DNA of 38,032 nucleotides. Source: WJLY01 sp964399265. Lineage in GTDB: Bacteria > Joyebacterota > Joyebacteria > Joyebacterales > Joyebacteraceae. This document shows, in pieces, positions 19,401 through 23,628 of the stretch. The stretch is taken from assembly GCA_964399265.1 (NCBI GenBank), contig CAYNQF010000016.1, positions 1 through 38,032 on the forward strand. The letters are read 5' to 3'. Position numbers and translations under genes: made by a program. The number at the start of each line of letters is the position of its first letter. Position 1 is the first letter of the stretch. The notes beneath the pieces were generated by a model, which worked only from the letters and a program-made list of their open reading frames with translations, was not told the origin of the DNA and made no database searches.

Positions 19401-19401
19401 T
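13471..19401 (-). CDS. Giant exported protein: three beta-helix blocks, two cohesin-like domains, dockerin-like module, FlgD tail
   Basis: 1976 aa. Signal peptide about 1-25 (VPVFGA). Three beta-helix blocks each begin with a SVQAAVDAA-like entry motif: TINVPEDYASVQAAV (about 26-430), NDSIQDAIDAAGVGATVSVF (about 455-950) and SATRIQEGIDLAVGSTVYVM (about 975-1290), rich in short VTGNTL/ITNN rungs. Then cohesin-like 1 (about 1300-1440; MYGYSVTVTWDDTV, DCVLLGAQDG, GPGTMFTLAYT), Ig- and FN3-like domains, a dockerin-like module (about 1655-1738; YNGLVNGADIDKLGG, PDDFVSFEDLMMFAMNYG), cohesin-like 2, and the tail (NTPNPFNPVTTVAYDVP, VYDVAGRLVRTL, SGIYFCV, RKMTLLK). ATG at 19401 has GGAGGGGGAG upstream; a TTG one codon earlier is less likely. 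First gene after the strong promoter at 19818-19846, so probably the most expressed of the set. Confidence 0.9.
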   Translation of the reverse strand: MKSRTGLLLIGVVALLLAAVPVFGATINVPEDYASVQAAVDAAAPADVIVIAAGTYTEQVHIQTSDLALTGSGVGSTIIKSPASLPDYFATSYDHYPVVFIDGATGVTLSNLTVDGDRKGNSNYKFEGISFWNADGAVTDVEVLRVTDDPFSGVQHGVGIYSYNDTGGPYAIVLTDVLVDDYQKTAVALLGSGLTVDMTRVVTIGEGATTVTAQNGIQTGYGSGGTLTDCEVYGNWYVGDTWTGSGFLLQGGAAVDVSGMVLSGNQTSIYAYDNDCSVTGSTATECVVSAVIAYASGSKAGAEHAPLLPSPVAEDYSVKNTRAGMSLSVDGCTFTGTYVADEAGIFPYCTGGTLTVDVTNSDVSHWDFGLYAYEGGGTIELSAHGNSIHDNGGYAAYMDTAEAQDFEENWWGDADGPSTPVKAGGAVNEMVDYSPWYAAPPTASPIPIGTNDSIQDAIDAAGVGATVSVFPGTYEEQLTINKSLTLTGAGENLTTVTAPAADRPGAVANGTDTWDYILAAFAPGGTIDVRVEGFTFDGNGESKSEGTSGLVGVFMRDVIGVGAGLYSCTIENFAAVEYESWGVRVYGDSDLTLDDNTLSGYTRDGITVNGDDGAGADPYAVVSDNDLTGSALCLNGILVGYGGDGLVTGNTVRDHTRSSPWAAVGIYAHKSDGVDLGVVGGGNHVENCKYGIFLLDSDGSSVAGNTLLNNLSFDIGIDASNNNQISSNVITASTTIPDKAISISGGSTGNVIGGPTPDDGNTIVMPTSGGLLYGIYVVGTTGSGSNSVQYNDFTGGTRFVQVDGGNSGTTTVADNTARDCSFAGVYLNAGSAVITGNTLTNTVRPIEFWGATDVTISNNYIDGSTFEGINAGAFSGTVTVTGNAVVNTGGKALWNRTGPHVDASGNYWGVTDPDAVALDIDGVVDYTPWLGGGTADDPGFTGDYSVLYVDDDSEQTGSATRIQEGIDLAVGSTVYVMDGVYGADPVTGVAAYITHDGMSLIGESEDGTIIDGSIGGVGTSGAYWPKGVHVAAGGVTVRNLTVSGFSGDAVNSNGYGVLFRDYAHDTAAEGYVFHDGCTLEDVTVSECYSSVYALVFTNLTVSGCSVSDSASDGIFIARECDGANVTGNEVVNSGNQGIWVGYDWTATGPSDNVSICDNRVDGAMESGIAFVASDGAVIERNNITNAAGDGWSVGALSLKDGPSNVTARYNVIHGNDGSWNGFSGVGHGIGVDGTPSNIVLTDNSVFGNSGDGCHNYSSVDVDATHTWWGDASGPAGVGPGTGDEVSSHVLYDPWIGKSGGENIVCDPDPLDLTEGVTSGTIDVEYLGGGGGMMYGYSVTVTWDDTVADLTGITQGTLLSDAGTTQFFVYGTGGTRTIDCVLLGAQDGVTGPGTMFTLAYTADSYGETPVDITVVKVRDKLNQPLSGFYEDDGLIRVDTTNPVVADAYIANLTLSHTDDYAKDHDYLELTATVTDDYPLTGSDITADFSALLVGGGTAVPAEDYSGSVATWTVALEDVELTADGVHTVTITVTDGLGNVGTGSDGIVVDNTPPDKVTGFVSAPAHEEVILSWNDASGADANYYGVLVRYAAWGDYPLYDTAAPAYPADETAGDGEAFSGDADGGVHSILARDIYYYSAFVYDWALNYSVVDAGGQDRATNYWLGDVATSLGVWGYNGLVNGADIDKLGGTYGGVPSGDFLQCDVGPTDDYSRLGIPEPDDFVSFEDLMMFAMNYGVVSPRIVPFLDGTPEGALMLTLKELRSDDDVFEVALSLAGNAGEVKGISTVVEYDPAALEFVGAQATEDMYSPLAPVFFWSGIGDGTVQVDLAVLGTGMTIGGSGEVAVLTFRPLAGGCSLAFLDAVLRGADNEDLTAELGGLDVKPEVPSVFRLVQNTPNPFNPVTTVAYDVPRDSEVSVRVYDVAGRLVRTLVDGVQDAGAHQIVWDGRSDRGESVGSGIYFCVMEAPGFRDSRKMTLLK

Positions 19402-19669
19402 CAATCTCCCCCTCCGGCGTTCCTCAACGCCGCGCTGTGGACGAACTTGTCCAAGACTGATCCCCTCGATTCAGATCACACGGCTTCGCGGCATGCTCCC
19501 GACGCTCCGCGCGTCTGCCGCCACACCTTAGCTCTCCCTATCACTTCCTCCTTCTCGGCCGGACGCCATCGAAACTCTCGATTGACCTGTCGCCGCGATC
19601 TGGGTAGATTGAACGCACGAAGGGATGGGTCCGTGACCACGCGAGTGGCGCACGAACACGTTCCTCGGC

Positions 19670-19708
19670 CGGGCGACTGGACGGGTGCCAACCAGAACCA
19701 GTCGCCCG
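19670..19708 (-). repeat. Inverted repeat in the long leader of the cohesin operon
   Basis: CGGGCGACTGG (19670-19680) is perfectly complementary to CCAGTCGCCCG (19698-19708); loop 17 nt. On the minus strand it folds about 105 nt after the predicted transcription start, with no U-tract. On the plus strand it is followed by CTTCTATTT (19709-19717), giving a terminator-like look in the antisense direction. A cis-regulatory leader element is possible; no known riboswitch consensus fits. Confidence 0.65.
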
Positions 19709-19817
19709 CTTCTATTTACGGCCAAGCTGTTGTCGTCTTTGCGTACGCGCGATCGTCCGAGTCAATGACCGTTGCTCAGGCTCGAACGACCGTCTGTGTC
19801 AGCGGAATAGTGTCATC

Positions 19818-19846
19818 AGTATACCTATGCTCAGCGGCTATGTCAA
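19818..19846 (-). promoter_or_regulatory. Near-consensus sigma70 promoter of the cohesin operon
   Basis: On the minus strand: -35 TTGACA (19841-19846, exact consensus), spacer of exactly 17 bp, -10 TATACT (19818-19823, five of six). This is by far the best promoter match in the window. Start expected near 19811, giving about 410 nt of leader before the ATG at 19401. It points towards the six cohesin-protein genes. Confidence 0.8.
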
Positions 19847-19851
19847 GATGT

Positions 19852-19922
19852 AAGTGTGGTAAAACCCTGCAGTAAGCTACGAAGTGTGGTGAGTTGCGGC
19901 ATTGCGGCCGCACTACACCACA
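19852..19922 (-). promoter_or_regulatory. Repeated TGTGGT motif upstream of the strong promoter
   Basis: AAGTGTGGT occurs at 19852-19860 and again 30 bp away at 19882-19890. The second copy extends to TGTGGTG (19885-19891), which is inverted as CACCACA at 19916-19922. The near copy lies five bases beyond the -35. Spacing of about three helical turns suggests a regulator binding on one DNA face, but no regulator can be named. Confidence 0.35.
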
Positions 19923-20075
19923 GGCGTAGCAATTGCGCACGTATTCACTTCTGCCATGCTCCGAGGAGGCCCACTCCGCGGCCACTTCTGAACGGAGCTT
20001 ACTGAGACGGCAGCCAGGAAACGCGCTTAACGTCGCGCTCCCGCGAGTTCCGACGCGAGAGCATCCGGCGGCCCC

Positions 20076-20110
20076 AAAAGAGAGGAGGGGCCGCAATAGC
20101 CGGCCCCTCC
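20076..20110 (-). terminator. Intrinsic terminator after the CBM9-like gene
   Basis: A perfect 10-bp stem, GGAGGGGCCG (20084-20093) with CGGCCCCTCC (20101-20110), loop CAATAGC. On the minus strand it is followed by TCTCTTTT (20083-20076). It begins 32 nt after the stop at 20143. A rival 8-bp stem (GCGGCCCC 20068-20075 with GGGGCCGC 20087-20094) overlaps it and would dissolve the terminator stem. Confidence 0.85.
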
Positions 20111-20142
20111 AACGCTGCTGAACAACCAGTTGCAGCTGTCTC

Positions 20143-20937
20143 CTAGTCGCCGTATAGGCCCTTGATCCTCCCCCAGCTGCTCGTCTCGACGGGCGTGTAG
20201 CCCACGTCCGGAACGCCGTCGGCGTTGCCGTCGACCACCGCCTCGTAGTAGACGTCCAGGTTGGTCACCGCATCGTACGGAGTCGCAGGGTTGGACTCGA
20301 CGCCTGTGGTGGAGTTCGGCATCGCGTCGTACGCGCCCGAACCATCACCACCCACGATCGCGGCGATGAACCTCAAGGTCGTGCCGCTCGGGACCACTCC
20401 GCGACCGAGATTGTACAGACCGTTCCAGGATACGGCCGCCTCGATGTCGTGTTCGGTGGTGTTCGATGCGGTGTGCTGCTCAGGGACGTCTGTGGTCGAT
20501 GTGGGATCCGAACAGAACTTGAAGAACGCACCTTCCAGGTTCCACGCTCCCATCACGACGTCAGCACCCATTGTGCTGAAGGTGATGTTGCGCGGATAGA
20601 AGTCAGCCGTCGAGAAGTCGGTGGCTCCGGTCAGTCCCGACTGGGCGTCGAAGTCGATGAAGAGGACGTATCCGTTGCCGTATCCGCCGGGATCTCTGGA
20701 AGTGATGATGCCCACGTACAGGCTGTCGGCGTCCCAGGTGACGTACAGGTCGTCCAGGTCCGGATCGTCCGGATAGTACCTGTCGTCGTTGCTGGGATCG
20801 TCGACCGCGAAGTCGCTCGCCTCCCAGTCGCCCGGAGCGATGTTCACCACGCCGTCGATAGTGGGCGTGTTGTACGTCTCCGCGGATGCGGTTGCCGCGA
20901 TGCATAGCAGGATGAGGAGCGGCAGGAGAGCTTTCAT
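20143..20937 (-). CDS. Exported CBM9/DOMON-like protein
   Basis: 264 aa with a signal peptide (about 1-19, cleavage TASA-ET). The mature part starts YNTPTIDGVVNIAPGDWEASDFAVDDPSNDD and continues DLYVTWDADSLYVGIIT and NGYVLFIDFDAQSGLTGATD, a pattern of the DOMON/CBM9-like beta-sandwich that binds sugars in some secreted glycosidases and often occurs alone. Later AVSWNGLYNLG and LRFIAAIVGGDGSGAYDAMPNS fit the same fold. The ATG at 20937 is preceded by AGGAGGTG. It follows preA by 67 bp and is directly followed by the terminator, so it is probably the last gene of its transcript. Ligand unknown; a periplasmic or secreted carbohydrate-binding role is inference. It resembles the protein at 35586-36362 in fold but not closely in sequence. 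Confidence 0.78.
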   Translation of the reverse strand: MKALLPLLILLCIAATASAETYNTPTIDGVVNIAPGDWEASDFAVDDPSNDDRYYPDDPDLDDLYVTWDADSLYVGIITSRDPGGYGNGYVLFIDFDAQSGLTGATDFSTADFYPRNITFSTMGADVVMGAWNLEGAFFKFCSDPTSTTDVPEQHTASNTTEHDIEAAVSWNGLYNLGRGVVPSGTTLRFIAAIVGGDGSGAYDAMPNSTTGVESNPATPYDAVTNLDVYYEAVVDGNADGVPDVGYTPVETSSWGRIKGLYGD

Positions 20938-21004
20938 GTTGCACCTCCTGTTAGGGTGACGGCGCACCTGCCCGACACGGTGCCGCGCGGTCACGCCGCC
21001 GTCT

Positions 21005-22294
21005 CTATGATGCAGTCCCGGCCTGAGACGTCTCCCTCTCCTTCATGGTGAGGCATCCCTCCACCGGGCATATGGTCCTGCAGAAGCCGCAGCCGATACA
21101 CTTCTCATCGTCCACTACTGGAATGCGCGGGTCGGCTTCGAGCTCACTCGCACCAGAGACCGACCCCGCGGCTCCGTCCGTCGCCTGCTCCTTGGCGCCC
21201 CTGAACTCTATGGCCTGGTGGCCACCGTCCCGGCACGCTCTCACACACGCCCCGCAGCCAATGCACAGGTCCTCGTCGACCGACGCGACGACCTTGTAGT
21301 CACGCGACAGTGCCTCATGCGCCACGAGGTTCGAGAGCCCCTTTCCGACGAGGTCGGCCGGTGAGGAAAGACCCTTGTCCTCGAGGAACATCTGCATGCC
21401 TTCCTTGAGTTCCTCGACGATGTCGTACCCGTAGCGCATCACCGCGGTGCAGACCTGGACGATCCCCGCTCCAGCGAGCATGAACTCAGCGGCGTCCCGC
21501 CACGTCACCACTCCGCCGACTCCGGCGACTGGAATACCAACGTCCTTGGAGACGTCGGCCACGAAGCGCAGCGCGATCGGCTTGATGGCCGGCCCGGAGA
21601 AGCCACCCTCGGTCGAGCGTCCCCCCACGGATGGGATCGGAGAGAAGGTCTCCAGGTCGAAGCCCAGAAGCCCCTTGACCGTGTTGATCGCCGTCACCCC
21701 GGCGGCGCCGGCGTCCTTCACCTTCTGCGCGATGGGGCGCATGTCGGTCACGTTGGGCGTCAGTTTGATCAGGACCGGAATCTCCACGGCCTCCGCGACC
21801 CACTTCGCACGCTCGTAGGTCAGATCGGCGTCCTGTCCGACCGCGGAGCCCATGCCGCGCTCGGGCATGCCGTGAGGACAGGAGAAACTGCACTCGATCA
21901 TGTCGGCGCCCGCGCCCTCCACTCTTCGGGCGATCTCCTTCCACTCGTCTTCCGTGCTCGCCATCATGCTCACAATGAGCACCTGCTCAGGATAACGCTT
22001 CTTGAGGTCGGTGACCTCCCTGAGCACTTCACGGATGTCCCTGTCGGATATGAGGTCGATGTTCTCCAGGCCGATCAGGTTCTTGTCCTCGTACTTGAGT
22101 CCGGCCATCATGGGCGAAACCAGATTGACCTGGACGTGCTCCAATCCGAGCGTCTTGACGACCGCGCCGCCCCACCCGGCATCGAATCCCCGGGCGATCA
22201 TGTCGGCGCTGTCCGTGGGAGGCGCAGCGGCGAGAACGAACGGGTTGGGGAATCGTACTCCGCAGAAATCGACCGCAAGACTGGCCCGCTTCAT
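21005..22294 (-). CDS. preA: NAD-dependent dihydropyrimidine dehydrogenase, catalytic subunit PreA
   Basis: 429 aa, cytosolic. An FMN-binding dihydroorotate-dehydrogenase-like barrel (about 5-320) is followed by two 4Fe-4S clusters: CIGCGACVRAC and CIGCGFCRTICP. With PreT it reduces uracil or thymine to the dihydro form using NADH. The active-site loop is SFSCPHGMPERGMG with Cys139 as the likely general acid; Asn78 (LENIDLIS) and Asn204-Thr205 (AINTV) match pyrimidine contacts known from pig DPD. The residue matching DPD Asn668 appears as Ser136, a difference worth checking. Slightly longer than E. coli PreA (411 aa), with a low-complexity insert between the clusters. ATG overlaps the preT stop (ATGA), with GGGAGGTGG upstream, so translation is coupled. 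Confidence 0.9.
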   Translation of the reverse strand: MKRASLAVDFCGVRFPNPFVLAAAPPTDSADMIARGFDAGWGGAVVKTLGLEHVQVNLVSPMMAGLKYEDKNLIGLENIDLISDRDIREVLREVTDLKKRYPEQVLIVSMMASTEDEWKEIARRVEGAGADMIECSFSCPHGMPERGMGSAVGQDADLTYERAKWVAEAVEIPVLIKLTPNVTDMRPIAQKVKDAGAAGVTAINTVKGLLGFDLETFSPIPSVGGRSTEGGFSGPAIKPIALRFVADVSKDVGIPVAGVGGVVTWRDAAEFMLAGAGIVQVCTAVMRYGYDIVEELKEGMQMFLEDKGLSSPADLVGKGLSNLVAHEALSRDYKVVASVDEDLCIGCGACVRACRDGGHQAIEFRGAKEQATDGAAGSVSGASELEADPRIPVVDDEKCIGCGFCRTICPVEGCLTMKERETSQAGTAS

Positions 22295-23625
22295 CGTCCG
22301 CCACCTCCCTTCTCACTTCCGGACCCTCCGCGGTCCAGATACTCCAATATCGACTCGACGGCCTTCTTGCCGTCAGCCACCGCCTTCACTGCGGTACCGC
22401 CTCCGCTCACTATGTCACCGCCGGCGAAGATACCCTCGACGGATGACTGCAGGGTGTCCGGATCGACCCGGACGAGTCCTCTGTCGGTCAGCTCGAGAGA
22501 CGAGAACCTGTCCCTGACACCCTGGCCTACGGCCTCGATGACCGTGTCGGCGTCCAGGCTGAACTCGGTCCCGGGGACGTCCTCGGCGTTTGAGGGAACG
22601 AGGAGCCCGGGCTTCTTCCAGCGAATGCCCACTCCCGCGTATCCAGAGACCGCACCGCTCTTCTCCAGGATCCGCACCGGACGAGTCCGAGTATGGAACT
22701 CTATCCCCTCTCCCTGTGCCATCTCGACCTCGGAGCGGAACGCCGGCATCTCCTCGCGCGACTCGAGACAGCAGAGATGAACGCGCGCAGCTCCCAGCCG
22801 GAGCGCCGTCGACGCCGCGTCCATTGCCACGTTGCCGCCGCCTATCACCACCACGTCGGCCCCGACACGTGGCTCATCGCCCTCGGCCACCATTGACAGG
22901 AGGTCACCCGCGATGTAGACGCCCTCGAGGTCCTCGCCCTCCAGGCCGATGGAGTAAGGCCGCCAGAGACCAGTGGAGACGAAGACCGCGTCGAAGCCCC
23001 TCCCAAGGAGACCCACCGGGTCCTCGATCCTCTCCCCGAGATGCACATTCGCGCCCAGTCTCAGCACATACCCGATCTCTCCGTCCGCGAACGCGGGATC
23101 GAGTCTGAACGGCGGAATGCCCCTGGTCAGAACACCTCCCACCACTTCCGCGTCCTCGAACACGTCGACCGTGACTCCAGCACGTCTGAGCTGCGCGGCC
23201 GCCGCGAGCCCTCCGGGACCGGCACCGATTACGGCCACTCTACCGCCTCGCTCCGTGATGTCCGGGACGGGAGCGACCGGCGCTAGTTCGCTGTCACCGG
23301 CGAATCGCTGAAGACCCGCTATGTCGATGGGCGTGTCCAGGGCCGACCTGGTGCAGTGCTCCATGCACAGGATCTCCTGCGGGCACAGCCGCCCGCAGAT
23401 GCCCACCAGAAAGTTGGCCTCGCGGATGAGCCTGGCGGCTCCTCTGAAGTTGTCGAAACGTATCTTCCTTATGAACCTCCGCACATCGACGCCGGCGGGG
23501 CAGCCTTTGTTGCACGGCGGGTCCTCGCACATGAGGCACCGCGACGCCTCGATGACCGCCTCGTGCGGGGCGTAGGTCCTGCCCTCTTCGCGCAACGCGT
23601 CGGGCACGAGATGCTTGTCGCCCAT
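22291..23625 (-). CDS. preT: NAD-dependent dihydropyrimidine dehydrogenase, electron-input subunit PreT
   Basis: 444 aa, GltD-like. An N-terminal Fe-S region has Cys30, Cys33, Cys38 and Cys42 (CLMCEDPPCNKGC) and a second cluster motif CGRLCPQEILCMEHC. The FAD site is VAVIGAGPGGLAAA (about 131-144) and the NAD(P)H site is VVVIGGGNVAMDAASTA; the C-terminal FAD contact is GIFAGGDIVSGGGTAVKAVADGKKA in two pieces. It oxidises NADH and passes electrons to PreA. The ATG at 23625 has AAGG seven bases upstream and starts only 3 bp after the stop of an outer-membrane barrel gene, so it is read on the same transcript as surface proteins, an odd neighbour for a cytosolic enzyme. Length is close to E. coli PreT (412 aa). 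Confidence 0.92.
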   Translation of the reverse strand: MGDKHLVPDALREEGRTYAPHEAVIEASRCLMCEDPPCNKGCPAGVDVRRFIRKIRFDNFRGAARLIREANFLVGICGRLCPQEILCMEHCTRSALDTPIDIAGLQRFAGDSELAPVAPVPDITERGGRVAVIGAGPGGLAAAAQLRRAGVTVDVFEDAEVVGGVLTRGIPPFRLDPAFADGEIGYVLRLGANVHLGERIEDPVGLLGRGFDAVFVSTGLWRPYSIGLEGEDLEGVYIAGDLLSMVAEGDEPRVGADVVVIGGGNVAMDAASTALRLGAARVHLCCLESREEMPAFRSEVEMAQGEGIEFHTRTRPVRILEKSGAVSGYAGVGIRWKKPGLLVPSNAEDVPGTEFSLDADTVIEAVGQGVRDRFSSLELTDRGLVRVDPDTLQSSVEGIFAGGDIVSGGGTAVKAVADGKKAVESILEYLDRGGSGSEKGGGGR

Positions 23626-23628
23626 CGC

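Larger units (their letters stand above)
19402..20075. other. Gene-free region: leader, promoter and upstream motifs
   Basis: About 670 bp between the 1976-aa protein gene and the terminator. From right to left on the minus strand it holds repeated TGTGGT motifs (19855-19922), a near-consensus promoter (19818-19846), and a leader of about 410 nt with a strong inverted repeat (19670-19708) and a small ATCGA/TCGAT hairpin (19568-19582). No reading frame on either strand has a convincing ribosome site or recognisable protein. The rest (19923-20067) shows nothing I can name. Confidence 0.7.

Noticed and set aside
4555..19401. Classic cellulosome gene cluster
   Set aside because: No glycoside hydrolase or scaffoldin with cellulose-binding module is present, and dockerin-like modules are on the cohesin chains themselves.
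9843..19401. Pectate lyase activity of the beta-helix proteins
   Set aside because: Only the fold signature is visible; no catalytic Asp/Arg cluster of a polysaccharide lyase family could be identified.
19476..19725. Small proteins encoded in the leader of the cohesin operon
   Set aside because: Candidate frames start with TTG or GTG, the only Shine-Dalgarno-like sequence lies two bases from its GTG, and the products are Arg-rich without known features.
19700..19811. Cyclic-di-GMP (GEMM) type riboswitch in the leader
   Set aside because: ACGCAAAG occurs near 19742 on the minus strand, but the other conserved elements and pairings of the class are not found.
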